Source of the DNA: CAYFZO01 sp965211995 | Lineage (GTDB): Bacteria; Pseudomonadota; Gammaproteobacteria; Poriferisulfidales; Oxydemutatoraceae | DNA length: 64,000 bases | Assembly (NCBI GenBank): GCA_965211995.1 | Contig: OZ243040.1 | Coordinates: 1,879,615 to 1,943,614, forward strand | Direction: 5' to 3' | Shown here: in pieces, positions 16,938 through 27,014 of the stretch | Layout of the letters: each line of letters begins with the position of its first letter | How positions within the stretch are numbered: the first letter of the stretch is position 1 | The notes under the pieces: model-generated | The model's database searches: none | The model's input: only the letters and a program-made list of their open reading frames with translations | What the model was told of the DNA's origin: nothing | Made by a program: the position numbers and the translations under genes

Positions 16938-17930
16938 ATGAGGGAATACCCGCACACCCGTATGCGCCGTATGCGCCGTGACGATTTCAGTCGCCGACTG
17001 ATGCGCGAGCACCGCCTGAGCGCCGACGACTTGATCTATCCGCTGTTTGTGACGGAAGGCGATAACGTGCGCGACCCCGTGGCCTCGATGCCGGGCGTTG
17101 CGCGGCTCAGCGTTGATCTGCTGGTCGCCGAGGCCGAAGCCGCGCACGCGCTGGGCATCCCCGCCGTTGCGCTGTTTCCGGTGATCGCCGCCGAGCAAAA
17201 AAGCGCCGGTGCGGAAGGCGCATATAACCCGCAGGGGCTCGTGCCGCGTGCGGTGCGTGCGCTCAAGCGGCGGCTGCCCGAACTCGGGGTGATCACCGAC
17301 GTCGCGCTCGACCCCTACACTTCGCACGGGCAGGACGGGCTGGTGGACGACGACGGCTACGTTATCAACGACGAGACGGTCGCAGTGCTGGTCAAGCAGG
17401 CGCTGTCGCACGCCGAGGCCGGCGCCGATATGGTGGCGCCGTCCGACATGATGGACGGGCGGGTCGGCGTGATCCGTCGTGCGCTCGAAGAACGCGGCTG
17501 TCACCATACGCGCATACTCGCCTACGCGGCGAAGTACGCGTCGAACTATTACGGGCCGTTCCGTGATGCGGTCGGGTCGGGCGCGGCGCTCGGCGGCGCC
17601 GGCAAGGAGACCTACCAGATGGATCCCGCGAACGCCGACGAGGCGCTCGCCGAAGTCGCGCTTGATCTCGACGAGGGCGCCGACGTCGTGATGGTGAAGC
17701 CCGCGCTGCCTTATCTCGATATCGTGCGCCGGGTTCGGGAGCGCTTCGGCGTGCCGGTGTTCGCCTATCAGGTCAGCGGCGAATACGCGATGCTCAAGGC
17801 GGCGGCGGACCAAGGCCGGCTCGACGAGAAAGCGTGCGTGCTCGAGGCGCTGACCGCGATCAAGCGCGCCGGCGCCTGCGCTGTGCTGACTTACTACGCG
17901 CGCACCGCCGCCGCCTGGTTGCGTCCGTAA
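16938..17930 (+). CDS. hemB: delta-aminolevulinic acid dehydratase
   Basis: 330 aa porphobilinogen synthase. The two Schiff-base lysines lie in AYAAKYASNYYGPFRDA (about 200) and VMVKPALPYLD (about 255). At the metal site the sequence reads DVALDPYTSHGQDG, with Asp and Thr in place of the zinc-binding cysteines, so this is a magnesium-type enzyme like that of Pseudomonas. ATG 16938 begins MREYPHTRMRR. Only 4 nt separate its stop from aroE. Confidence 0.96.
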   Translation: MREYPHTRMRRMRRDDFSRRLMREHRLSADDLIYPLFVTEGDNVRDPVASMPGVARLSVDLLVAEAEAAHALGIPAVALFPVIAAEQKSAGAEGAYNPQGLVPRAVRALKRRLPELGVITDVALDPYTSHGQDGLVDDDGYVINDETVAVLVKQALSHAEAGADMVAPSDMMDGRVGVIRRALEERGCHHTRILAYAAKYASNYYGPFRDAVGSGAALGGAGKETYQMDPANADEALAEVALDLDEGADVVMVKPALPYLDIVRRVRERFGVPVFAYQVSGEYAMLKAAADQGRLDEKACVLEALTAIKRAGACAVLTYYARTAAAWLRP

Positions 17931-17934
17931 GCCC

Positions 17935-18756
17935 ATGCCCGACCGCTACGCGCTGATCGGCAACCCGGTGGCGCACAGCATCTCCCCGCGTATCCACGCC
18001 CGGTTCGCCGAGCAAACGGGCGAAGACATCACCTACGAGTTGATCCTCGCGCCGCGTGACGGCTTTGCCGATGCGGTCGCCGCCTTTGCCAACGACGGCG
18101 GCAAAGGCATGAACGTGACGCTGCCGTTCAAAGGCGAAGCCTGCCGTCTCGCCGACGAACTCGGTGCGCAGGCGGCGGCAGCGGAAGCCGCCAATACGCT
18201 GGTGTTCCGCGCCGACGGCACGACCTACGCCGACAACACCGATGGGGCGGGGCTGCTCGACGATCTGCGAAGGCTCGGCTGCGCGGTCGCGGGACGCTCG
18301 CTGCTGATCGTCGGTGCCGGCGGCGCGGGTCGCGGCATCGTGCCCGCGCTGCTCGAAGCGCGACCGCGGGCACTGGTCATCGCCAATCGCACGCACCCTC
18401 GGGCGCAGACGCTCGCCGAACGGTTTGCCCGGCTCGGCCCGGTCGCCGCGTGTCCGCTCGGAGAACTCACGCAGCGGCGCTTCGACGGTGTGATCAACGC
18501 GACTTCGGCGAGTCTCGACGGCGCCGTGCCCGATCTGCCCGACGCGCTCGCCGATCATCTCGGTTGGGGTTACGACCTTGCATACGCGGGCGACGCGACG
18601 CCGTTTATGCGCTGGCTCACGGCGCACGGCGTCACCGCGGCCTACGATGGCACCGGTATGCTGGTGGCGCAGGCAGCCGCGTCGTTTTATTTGTGGCGGG
18701 GGGTTAGACCGGAGGTTGAGGACGTGCTGGGGATGCTGCCGGGCGGCGTGAGTTAG
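17935..18756 (+). CDS. aroE: shikimate dehydrogenase (NADP+)
   Basis: 273 aa. Reduces 3-dehydroshikimate to shikimate in aromatic amino acid synthesis. Visible: GNPVAHSISPRIH (substrate Ser), GMNVTLPFK (catalytic Lys about 65), DNTDG (catalytic Asp about 102), NADP loop GAGGAGRG, and GTGMLVAQAAASFYLW. It follows hemB by 4 nt and is probably cotranscribed. Confidence 0.96.
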   Translation: MPDRYALIGNPVAHSISPRIHARFAEQTGEDITYELILAPRDGFADAVAAFANDGGKGMNVTLPFKGEACRLADELGAQAAAAEAANTLVFRADGTTYADNTDGAGLLDDLRRLGCAVAGRSLLIVGAGGAGRGIVPALLEARPRALVIANRTHPRAQTLAERFARLGPVAACPLGELTQRRFDGVINATSASLDGAVPDLPDALADHLGWGYDLAYAGDATPFMRWLTAHGVTAAYDGTGMLVAQAAASFYLWRGVRPEVEDVLGMLPGGVS

Positions 18757-18946
18757 TGCGGGGGGTTGCACTAAAGTCTTGCGCGTAAGCACTGATGCAA
18801 AATCGACGGGCTGACGGGTTGTACTGATTATCGGCTTGGGGTGGGTCTGAAAATCATCTTGATGAGCCAGACGATCAGCAATGTATAAAGTTCTTGCTCA
18901 AATCCGTTTTTCCAAATGGACCCGCCGGGGCATCAGCGGATCAGAT

Positions 18947-19432
18947 TTACGGTGATCCGATCATACACTCGCGCGTAAAATCTCCATCGCCTTCACTGCC
19001 ATAGTTGAGGCGGCCCTTGTCGTCAAAGGTTGTGTGTGTCAGCGCGACCGCACCGCGGGACGGCCCTAGGAGTTGCAACACCAACGCCTGGCCGTCACCG
19101 AACCGGCCCATGTAGAAGCTTTCGCCGGGGATGCCATCGGTGTGAACGATCACCGTTTCTTCGTTGAACCCGGACTGAACGGCAAGCGAACCTGGTGCAT
19201 GTCGGTGCACGCGCGCGAAGCATTTCTCGCCGGTGGATTTGAATCCCGTCCAGTAGTTGTCGGGGTCGGGGATTAACACTTTGCCCTCATAGTCGCCTTC
19301 GGCAACCGTCTCGTTTTCTCCCGCCGCATGGGCGTTCCGGGCATATTCGGCACACGCCGTCAAACACAGGAACGCCATCACACCCCATAAGGGAATGCCA
19401 CGTTGTTTCAAGTGCATCGAGCGCGTCATCAT
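18947..19432 (-). CDS. putative lipoprotein, unrecognised
   Basis: 161 aa. After a basic start (MMTRSMHLKQRG) comes a hydrophobic stretch ending in a lipobox, CLTAC, so the mature protein would be lipid-anchored at Cys27. The rest is soluble-looking, with no domain I recognise. It stands alone between aroE (convergent) and the type III R-M operon. The flanking gaps (18757-18946 and 19433-19708) show no gene. Confidence 0.6.
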   Translation of the reverse strand: MMTRSMHLKQRGIPLWGVMAFLCLTACAEYARNAHAAGENETVAEGDYEGKVLIPDPDNYWTGFKSTGEKCFARVHRHAPGSLAVQSGFNEETVIVHTDGIPGESFYMGRFGDGQALVLQLLGPSRGAVALTHTTFDDKGRLNYGSEGDGDFTRECMIGSP

Positions 19433-19708
19433 GGAGACAGGGCGGGCCTGGCGCAGTCAGCCGCCGACAGGCATTGCCGGCGCACCCGCATTTGAGTGAC
19501 TTTCCCCCTGTTGGATAGCCATTCAAAGAGAGACAAAACATCATATCATGCAGCCTCTGCCTAGAACGCGGTCGGTGCCCGGTAACCCAATGAGCTGTAA
19601 GGTCACGTCAGCCATGTAGGCGGCCGTTTTTGTATTTGTGGCAAGGGGGGAAATTAAGAGAAAGGCGGGGGTATGTGATATGCGAATTACAGGGTTAGAT
19701 TTATTCCC

Positions 19709-22495
19709 TCAATGGGTCGTCCTATTTTCCTTTGCAAGGATATCTTTTATGTCTGACGGCTTTTTAGAAACCGCAAATCCCCATTGCCCAAATCCGCCGT
19801 GTTCATTAACGGCTTTGATCCATTCTTTCATGTAGGCGTGTTTTGTATCGTCCTGATTAGTTTGCTGCCCTTTTGTTTCAAGCACCAGAAAGTCGCCGGA
19901 TTGCAGCCGGATAATAAAGTCAGGGCGGTATTTTTTGACCGTGCCTTTATAAACATAGAGCACCTCAAAACCGAGATGGTCGTTTTTTACCCATGCCTCA
20001 ACCGCTTTGCTTCTGTCCAGTTCAAAAGACTCGGATGCCTCCCAAGCGCTGTCAAAAACGCAACGGTTGATATGGCTTTTTTTAGTGCGTTCGCAGGGCT
20101 TACCGGTTCGCCACGGGCGCATATCTCCGGTGGATCGAATAGGGTGGTTGCTGTCAAGCACAAGAGTCATTTTCTCGGTGTTGTCGAACTCTATCGCCTG
20201 CCAGAAGTGCCGGATGACCTTTGCCATGTTGAGTGTTATTACAAGTTGCCTTTTCTTGGTGTCCTGATTGAAAAGAGCGGGTGATATTTGGATGCGGTTG
20301 GAATCTATAAACTGTTCCGTGAGTCGCACAAGTTCCGCCATCAATACTGACTCAGATCCTTGCCAACTCGGCTTCATCTCTTTCCAGAGGCTTTGCGCGG
20401 CTTGGAAAATCATCGTTTGTTTGCGGAGTTTTTTCATCAATTCTTCAAGATCTATATCCTTGACTTTGGAAATGTCCGGCTTGTTGTTTACCGTAGGCGC
20501 AATTTCCGCTATCTGCACGGTTTGTGAGGTGTCAATTTCAAGCGGCGTGATGGTGTTCCAGTCAACCGAAAGTTTCGGTTTATAAGTTCTGTCTATTCTG
20601 ATGACATTAGGCCAACTGATAGCAAAATTCTTTTTATTATCGACCGGCTTAATAGTGATTTTTCCACCGTCCGGCGGAGTAGTATTGCCCGTGTCTTCGT
20701 GTGGAAGAAAACTGAACGGCACGCCGAACACGTTGACATACTCCGCGTCGAACCGTCCGGTGTTTTCGTTAATTTCATAAGACGCTCGCCTGAGCCCGCG
20801 CCCGATAACCTGCTCGCAGAGAAGTTGACTTGTGAAAGCCCGCAGCCCCATGATTTGCGTGACTGTCCTCGCATCCCAGCCTTCGGATAACATTCCCACT
20901 GATATGACGTTTTGTATCTGCGCCCCGGGCTTTTCTTCCTGTCCGACGGTATTCACTTTTTCACGCAGAATATCCGCCTGTTCTTTTTGGGTGAGTTTCC
21001 GCTCCGTATTTTCTTCATCTTTTTCCGTTTTGGCGGCCTCTGGTACCGGCTCTTTTTCCTCCGCCTTTTTCAATACTTTTGAGTCAATATGCAAAATTCC
21101 TTCGGGGTTGCACAACGCTTCAACCATTATTTGCTTATTGTCAAACGCATATTTAATGCGCGCCGCCGTTTCTGTACGGTTTGCAACCGTAATCATGACC
21201 GGTGGTGTTTCCCGTCCCTTCCAAATGTCTTTTGTTTTTTCCCAATCCGATCCCAGCAGGGCGTAGGCGTTTGTTACAAGGTCAGGCAGCGGTTCGTGAG
21301 GTTTGGCATTACGGTTTAGATCGTCTTTGACTTCGTCGTCACTGTAGATGTGATAGAGACGGGATTTATAGGTTTTTGCATCCGGTATTGCGTCATCGCG
21401 CACGACAATACGCGGAGTTTTGACAAGCCCCGATTCGATGGCGTCGTTCAGCCCGAAATCACTCACAATCCACCCAAATAACGCTTCTTCCGATGTTTTT
21501 TTTCCGCTCGGCGCAAAAGGCGTGGCGGAAAAGTCAAAGCAGTTCAAAATCTTCCGGGTCTTGTGTATGCGGTCGAGGCCGCCGACCCACTTTGTGGCTT
21601 CGTCTATTTCCTCTTTTTTAACGCCTTTTATTTCTGAATCGGCGAGAACGCGCCACGCATGGTGCGCTTCGTCGTTAATCACGAGCAAATTGCGGGCGCT
21701 TGCCATATCTCCGAGCACATCGCGGGTGTATGCCTCATCGCTTTTCGCTCCACGCTTATCAACGCCTTTTTTGCTTGCGATTTTTTCCTCGCTTTCCCAG
21801 TTTAGAACGTGCCAATTCCGTATAAGGACTTTCGCCTGTTGGAGTTTTTCTCTCAAAGACAGCGGAACAACGCCAAACTCGTCGTAATAGTTTTGGGTCC
21901 CCGCAGGATTAAGGACAGAAAGACGCTCTCTGACTGTAAGATTGGGGGCGACTATCAAAACACTTTGAGAAAAACGCCCGTCTCTGGGGTAAGTTGCACG
22001 ATTGATCGTTTGCCATGCAATCAGCATCGCCATCACAACGGTTTTCCCGGTTCCGGTGGCAAGTTTGGAACAAATCCTGCGGAACTCTCCGCCGTCGGCG
22101 GGGATGTCAATGCCGACCTTTTCGGAATCAGGAGATTCAAAGAGCCATATCAACGTTTCAATGGCTTCAATCTGGCAAAAGAAAAAAGGAAAGTCCCTTT
22201 GTTCAGAGTCTTTCCAGTGTTCAAGCAGGGTTTTTGTGATGCCGGTAATTCCCGGATAACCCGCTTCGCGCCAAGCGTCAACACGCTGGCGTATTTGATT
22301 TACGAGCGGTAGAGGAACCCAAATCCCCTTGTCTTGATGCGGTTTTGCTTTTGGGTCGGCAACCATATATCCGGCTTCTCGGCGACCTTCTACAAGTTCA
22401 AGCGGCTCTTTTCCCTCGATAAACCTCCAATGTTGGGAGGGGGCGGAGTAGGGGGAATTGATGATGAGGCTGTTAGAAGATGTATTACGTTCCAT
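19709..22495 (-). CDS. res: type III restriction enzyme, Res subunit
   Basis: 928 aa superfamily 2 helicase fused to a nuclease; with Mod it cuts DNA carrying unmodified head-to-head sites. Walker A LATGTGKTVVM (about residue 145), DEAH box NDEAHHAW, motif III FDFSATP, motif VI EQVIGRGLRR, and a C-terminal PD-(D/E)XK core RPDFIIRLQSGDFLVLETKG are all present. Its ATG overlaps the end of the TOPRIM-like gene by 11 nt, so it is the last gene of the four-gene operon. The sequence is AT-richer than the chromosome around it. Confidence 0.95.
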   Translation of the reverse strand: MERNTSSNSLIINSPYSAPSQHWRFIEGKEPLELVEGRREAGYMVADPKAKPHQDKGIWVPLPLVNQIRQRVDAWREAGYPGITGITKTLLEHWKDSEQRDFPFFFCQIEAIETLIWLFESPDSEKVGIDIPADGGEFRRICSKLATGTGKTVVMAMLIAWQTINRATYPRDGRFSQSVLIVAPNLTVRERLSVLNPAGTQNYYDEFGVVPLSLREKLQQAKVLIRNWHVLNWESEEKIASKKGVDKRGAKSDEAYTRDVLGDMASARNLLVINDEAHHAWRVLADSEIKGVKKEEIDEATKWVGGLDRIHKTRKILNCFDFSATPFAPSGKKTSEEALFGWIVSDFGLNDAIESGLVKTPRIVVRDDAIPDAKTYKSRLYHIYSDDEVKDDLNRNAKPHEPLPDLVTNAYALLGSDWEKTKDIWKGRETPPVMITVANRTETAARIKYAFDNKQIMVEALCNPEGILHIDSKVLKKAEEKEPVPEAAKTEKDEENTERKLTQKEQADILREKVNTVGQEEKPGAQIQNVISVGMLSEGWDARTVTQIMGLRAFTSQLLCEQVIGRGLRRASYEINENTGRFDAEYVNVFGVPFSFLPHEDTGNTTPPDGGKITIKPVDNKKNFAISWPNVIRIDRTYKPKLSVDWNTITPLEIDTSQTVQIAEIAPTVNNKPDISKVKDIDLEELMKKLRKQTMIFQAAQSLWKEMKPSWQGSESVLMAELVRLTEQFIDSNRIQISPALFNQDTKKRQLVITLNMAKVIRHFWQAIEFDNTEKMTLVLDSNHPIRSTGDMRPWRTGKPCERTKKSHINRCVFDSAWEASESFELDRSKAVEAWVKNDHLGFEVLYVYKGTVKKYRPDFIIRLQSGDFLVLETKGQQTNQDDTKHAYMKEWIKAVNEHGGFGQWGFAVSKKPSDIKDILAKENRTTH

Positions 22496-23090
22496 GATAT
22501 TGATTAGTAAAATTCGTTAATCTTTCAACGGTGCGTCTCAGGCTTGGGGAAGATTGTGAGGCTATTCTTACATTCCAATGTTTCGACACAAACTCAATAA
22601 GCCTGCCATTGTAATCCGGCCCGACTTTTCTGGTGGAATTTTCCGGAGGTACAATCGCCCTTTTAGTGTTATTAGATATGGATTTTTTTACCATATTAAC
22701 CAAGTGTTCTTTTGGTTGCTTTATGTTATCGGGATTAGTGGGAATTCCACTTAGAGGAACCGACAAGAAACTTGAAATTGCCTCACGGTGCGCCATAATC
22801 CATGATTCCACTTCCATCACGGCAAACCGATATAGCAAGTTGGGATGTAGTGGCTCGGATAGTTCGTTTATTGCATCAGGGGGACACCTATCACTTGTGT
22901 CTTGGTCTGTTAGAACGAAGTAAGCATGGCCTCTGGCCGACTTGTTAATATTACGTATTTTAGTTTTTATTTCGTGTTTATCCCAAGATATTGCATTTAC
23001 CACTTCATAATTTCCCTCGGTTTCGTCAAGAATTTTCCTTGCCACAACTTCACTAAGAGAATCTTCAATGATTAAGGTAAGAGGAATCAT
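22485..23090 (-). CDS. TOPRIM-like (DUF4276-type) putative nuclease
   Basis: 201 aa. The layout fits a TOPRIM fold: Glu9 in LIIEDSLSE, Asp62-X-Asp64 in VLTDQDTSD, then EVESWIMA (about 93-100), which resembles the ExEAW segment of DUF4276 proteins; the C-terminal part ends in SPSLRRTVERL, also typical. ATG 23090 overlaps the stop of the ATPase gene as TAATG, so the two are coupled. OLD-family nucleases carry ATPase and TOPRIM in one chain; here they are split over two genes. Nuclease activity is an inference. Confidence 0.7.
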   Translation of the reverse strand: MIPLTLIIEDSLSEVVARKILDETEGNYEVVNAISWDKHEIKTKIRNINKSARGHAYFVLTDQDTSDRCPPDAINELSEPLHPNLLYRFAVMEVESWIMAHREAISSFLSVPLSGIPTNPDNIKQPKEHLVNMVKKSISNNTKRAIVPPENSTRKVGPDYNGRLIEFVSKHWNVRIASQSSPSLRRTVERLTNFTNQYHGT

Positions 23091-24259
23091 TAGTCAACCG
23101 GTATTGTCATCTGTAATTGGTTAATATTTTGGGGGCTCGTGCGAGGAATTACTACCTTCCCTACTGAAACGCCAGCATTCAATAAAGATTTTACATCTTT
23201 ACATTTGGAAGAAACCTCTACTTCGGTACCTTCGTTTGTAGGGACAAGCAACAACACTTCTTCACCTCCGATTCCCTGATCAGACAGAAGTTGCATGCTA
23301 TGTGTGCTAATTAAAACCTGCCGTTTTTTTCGTTGCTGTGCTCGATATAGAAGTGGCGCTAACCTTTCTACAATTCCCGCATGCAAAGATAACTCTGGTT
23401 CTTCGAGTAATAAAAGAGAATCCCCTTCCAGCAAAGACCAAATCAACGCCATCAAACGTAGTGTGCCGTCAGAAAACTGGTCTTCTTTTTGCAACCCTGC
23501 ATTTGGTCTCCAATGGGAATATAAGGCTGTAATATGTGGTCTTCCGGTTTGTTTATCACGTTCAAAACTTATTTCATTCAGTTTTGGCACTGCGATTTTG
23601 ATAATCCTGTTTATCATGTTCAATCGGGAATTTAGAGATCTTTTAGGTGTTGTTGCCATATTCTCTAAAAATCCTTGCCCAAACGGATCATCTTCTAAAA
23701 CTTTGCCTTGAATATCATCAGAATGGCGCAACAGTTGAGGCACTAAGTGCATGTAGGTGATTTTATCGAAATATTGCCCTATCTCTCTAAAGGGCTGATT
23801 ATTATTGACTTGCTCCAAATAGGTTTGCTTCAAACGTTCTATATCTTTTTTATCATCGTTATCGGGGCGATCAAGTATTTTTTCATTTTCACTATCCCAT
23901 ACTTTTTCGTAAGAGATATAGGGTTGTCTACGGCCTCTTTGTTCCTGTTTGATTCCTATTTCATATCGCCACTTAGGGATTTCATCGTTTTCTGAATCGG
24001 AAATGGACACGCCGATAAGAATTTCAGGATCCCTTCGAGCACTCAAACAACGTATCTTTGACATGCCGCCCCTTTTCTCAATGGCTTCCTGCAAACCCCC
24101 TCCCTTCTGCTTTGCAATATCATGCAGAAAACGAAAAACGTCCAGTAAGTTAGATTTTCCAGATGCGTTTGGGCCGACTATAAATTGCCGTCGTTGCAGA
24201 TCAACATCCACATGTGTGAAATTGCGCCAATTCTTCAATTTCAGGCTACTTATTAACAT
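23090..24259 (-). CDS. AAA/ABC-type (OLD-like) ATPase
   Basis: 389 aa. It opens with LISSLKLKNWRNFTHVDVDL, Walker A GPNASGKSNLLD (about residue 29-40), a D-loop/Walker B LLLLEEPELSLHAG (about 290) and H-loop LISTHSMQLL, the pattern of the AAA_21/SMC-like ATPases seen in OLD, RecF and many defence systems. No TOPRIM is fused; the next gene supplies one. Its ATG overlaps the mod stop (TAATG). Its place between mod and res is not part of a standard type III system. Confidence 0.85.
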   Translation of the reverse strand: MLISSLKLKNWRNFTHVDVDLQRRQFIVGPNASGKSNLLDVFRFLHDIAKQKGGGLQEAIEKRGGMSKIRCLSARRDPEILIGVSISDSENDEIPKWRYEIGIKQEQRGRRQPYISYEKVWDSENEKILDRPDNDDKKDIERLKQTYLEQVNNNQPFREIGQYFDKITYMHLVPQLLRHSDDIQGKVLEDDPFGQGFLENMATTPKRSLNSRLNMINRIIKIAVPKLNEISFERDKQTGRPHITALYSHWRPNAGLQKEDQFSDGTLRLMALIWSLLEGDSLLLLEEPELSLHAGIVERLAPLLYRAQQRKKRQVLISTHSMQLLSDQGIGGEEVLLLVPTNEGTEVEVSSKCKDVKSLLNAGVSVGKVVIPRTSPQNINQLQMTIPVD

Positions 24260-26814
24260 TAATTAATCTCCACAACTTTCAAACTCTCGATTCCTCTGTC
24301 GTCTACGATTTTGACCGCTATTCTGTTGTTTTTTCCGGGTTCAAAAGGCAAGGAGACTGTTCCCTTGTATGTCTCTATCATACCCTCATCTATTTCGGCT
24401 TTCAGGTTTTTGGCTAGTTTCGTCCAGCCGCCTTTGGCGTCCGCCATTGGGAAGAATACCTGGCGCGGGTACAGGCTTCTGCCGTCGTAGTCGGTGTCGA
24501 GCATCCAGACGGCTATTTTCGTTTTGTCGCCGGATTCCAGTTTGCCGGTTTTGGTGTTGAAGTAGTCGAAGCCGTGCACAAGGACACGGTGTTTGCCGGC
24601 GTTTTCGCCGCCGGGGATTTTTTCCACTTCAATATCCGGTTGTCCGATTAGCCAGAAACTTTCATTGCTTGAGCGTTTTTTCTTCAAGTCATCGGTTTGC
24701 ATGTCGGCGTTCATTTGTGCTTTCAGGAGCACTATGCCGGGCCAGTTGGTTTCGTCAATGTTTTTGGCCGCTTCGGGGTCAAACTGAAAGGCGGCAAAAA
24801 TAACAACCTCAGGTTTTGGAACAAGCGTCCGGGCTTCTTGAATTGCAAGTTCAACCTGTCGTTGCTCAAGTGGTGCGTGTTCCGGGCCGAATGAAATTAC
24901 TGCACGGCGAGGTTTATACGTTGCTGCCGTTTCCTCAATATCTTTGCCGCCTGAGTTGTCCGGCTTGGTTTCGGCGTCTGCATGAAGCAAGCGGCAGGGC
25001 AGTGGCTCAACGCGGGAGAAAGAAACTCGTTGGCCGCCTTTTCCGCGGATGCCGGTTTTTAACAGTTCGTTTCGCCATTCATCCTGACGCCGGGTTTCGC
25101 CGGAACGCGCGATGCTTTCATCCGCCGGGGCGGGCTCGGGTGCGGCGATGCGGTCAATCGGTTGCACCGTGGGCGATGGCACGGCTTCCACGGTGAAGGG
25201 CCCGGTAACCCGCGCGCGTTTGGTGTCTTTTAGCGGTTGGTCGTACAGGGTTTCGGTTGCGGGCGGCTCATTGTTGGCGATGGATTTCAAGGTGATGTGT
25301 GGAACTTTTTTATATTCAAAACCGCTGCCTACGCCTTCATCGGGATATGCCAGTTTGTAGTAGTCAAAAGTGCCGGTCATCAGGCGTTGTTTGGCGAGGG
25401 TGGTCGCCACACGCGAGGTGTCGCAGGTAATCCAGCGGCGGCCCCATTGTTCGGCGACATAGGCGGTCGTGCCGCTTCCACAAGTCAGATCCAAGACGAG
25501 ATCACTAGGATCAGTAGTCATGAGGAAACAGCGTTGGATGACTTTGACTGATGTTTCAACAACATAGCTTTGATCCCGCGCTCCAGTTGTATCGGACCAA
25601 AAACCGATGATCTTTTTATGACTATATTCGTCTAGATAAACGAGGCGTCGTAGATGTCTACCCTCCATATGAACCCGGCTAGATGCTATGATATTTTTCA
25701 TTCCTTGTTCATTTGTAGGCCAGCATTGCCCTTTAGGGGGACTAAGAAGTTGTCCGTTGTATTCCACTTCAAAGGTTGCTGTTTTACTAAATGACGCTGG
25801 CCACATTGAAACTAATCGGAAGATTCGAGAACCTTTAGGAACAAGAGAGTGATTTGAAATTTGCTCCTTGGTCATTTTTATTCTTGCACCATCTGATAAT
25901 TCATACCAAGACCAATGAAAGTCTCCCTCAACATTCTGAAACTCATATAGTGCATGATATTTTGTTAAGTTTTTATCTTTTCCATACCACAATAAATAGT
26001 CATACATGCTTTCTATGAACTTAGCACCGAGGGGCATAGTCTTTTTTCTGAACGGAATAATGGCTAAAAAATTCCCCACCCCAAACACCTCATCCATAAT
26101 CTCCCGCACATGATGCACATTCTCATCCGAAATCTGCACAAACACACTCCCGCTTTCCGTCAACAATTCCCTCGCCAGCAACAGCCGATCACGCATATAC
26201 GACAAATACGAATGAATCCCCAACTCCCAGGTATCCCGGAACGCCTTGATCATCTCCGGTTCGGCGGTTAAATCCTCGTCCTTGCCGTCCTTGACGTCGC
26301 GCTTGTTCACGAACGGCTGAAAGTTTGAGCCGTACTTGATCCCGTAGGGCGGATCCATATACACGCACTGCACCTTGCCCGCCATGTTTTCTTTTTGCAG
26401 CAGTGAGTTCATCACCAGCAGGGAATCGCCGGCAATCAGGCGGTTGCTCCAGTTGTGGGCGTGCTTGTAAAACTCGATTGCCTGCCGAATCGGGATGTTG
26501 CGTTCTTTTTCAAACAGAGGGGCTTGTTTGTCGTTACCGCCGTTGCGCTTTCTGACCGCTTCCACAATCGTGCGCGGGTCTATGCGCTCGTGAACATGCA
26601 GCGATACGGTCGGCACTTCAAAAGAGGTGCGTTCGGCCTTGCCCGCCCACTGAAGTTGCGGATCTAAATGGGGGTCGTAGGCGTAGGTCTTCTTATCCCC
26701 CTTGTCAGGATCAGTCCTGGGATCTACCAATCCGACGGGCGGATTGTTCGCTCTTTCCTCTCCTGCGTGGGAATAGGACGCTATTTTGCGTTTTTTTTGC
26801 TTTTTAGGGGGCAA
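24259..26814 (-). CDS. mod: type III DNA methyltransferase, Mod subunit
   Basis: 851 aa. Catalytic motif VYMDPPYGIKYGSNFQPF (DPPY at 154-157), SAM motif LDLTCGSGTTAYVAEQWGRR near residue 460, with the target-recognition region between them, as in beta-class Mod proteins. Specificity cannot be read. TTG 26814 (MPPKKQKKRK) is the best start because the following lysine-rich leader and YDPHLDPQLQW are typical of this family, but no clear ribosome site is seen. First gene of mod-ATPase-TOPRIM-res; all junctions overlap. Confidence 0.92.
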   Translation of the reverse strand: MPPKKQKKRKIASYSHAGEERANNPPVGLVDPRTDPDKGDKKTYAYDPHLDPQLQWAGKAERTSFEVPTVSLHVHERIDPRTIVEAVRKRNGGNDKQAPLFEKERNIPIRQAIEFYKHAHNWSNRLIAGDSLLVMNSLLQKENMAGKVQCVYMDPPYGIKYGSNFQPFVNKRDVKDGKDEDLTAEPEMIKAFRDTWELGIHSYLSYMRDRLLLARELLTESGSVFVQISDENVHHVREIMDEVFGVGNFLAIIPFRKKTMPLGAKFIESMYDYLLWYGKDKNLTKYHALYEFQNVEGDFHWSWYELSDGARIKMTKEQISNHSLVPKGSRIFRLVSMWPASFSKTATFEVEYNGQLLSPPKGQCWPTNEQGMKNIIASSRVHMEGRHLRRLVYLDEYSHKKIIGFWSDTTGARDQSYVVETSVKVIQRCFLMTTDPSDLVLDLTCGSGTTAYVAEQWGRRWITCDTSRVATTLAKQRLMTGTFDYYKLAYPDEGVGSGFEYKKVPHITLKSIANNEPPATETLYDQPLKDTKRARVTGPFTVEAVPSPTVQPIDRIAAPEPAPADESIARSGETRRQDEWRNELLKTGIRGKGGQRVSFSRVEPLPCRLLHADAETKPDNSGGKDIEETAATYKPRRAVISFGPEHAPLEQRQVELAIQEARTLVPKPEVVIFAAFQFDPEAAKNIDETNWPGIVLLKAQMNADMQTDDLKKKRSSNESFWLIGQPDIEVEKIPGGENAGKHRVLVHGFDYFNTKTGKLESGDKTKIAVWMLDTDYDGRSLYPRQVFFPMADAKGGWTKLAKNLKAEIDEGMIETYKGTVSLPFEPGKNNRIAVKIVDDRGIESLKVVEIN

Positions 26815-26842
26815 GAGTTATAACCGATTTAGTTGTGGCAGG

Positions 26843-26992
26843 TTAAATAAAAGCGGTGCATTTGGTTGACCCGTTAGCCACGCCAATTAGTTGAAGAGAC
26901 GCACTAAGCGCTTTATCCCACACAAGATAAAAATCCCCGACAGTGTGCCCGCGATTTGGATTGCCTTCTGCTACGGGAGGCGTATTCAGCAT
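26843..26992 (-). CDS. short reading frame or gene remnant, unrecognised
   Basis: A 49-codon frame between pyrD and mod (MLNTPPVAEGNPNRGHT, then FYLVWDKALSASLQLIGVAN). The composition looks protein-like, but it is short and has no ribosome site that I can see. It may be the tail of a gene truncated when the R-M operon arrived. Confidence 0.25.
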   Translation of the reverse strand: MLNTPPVAEGNPNRGHTVGDFYLVWDKALSASLQLIGVANGSTKCTAFI

Positions 26993-27014
26993 ACCAGCAA
27001 AATAAACATTTCCC

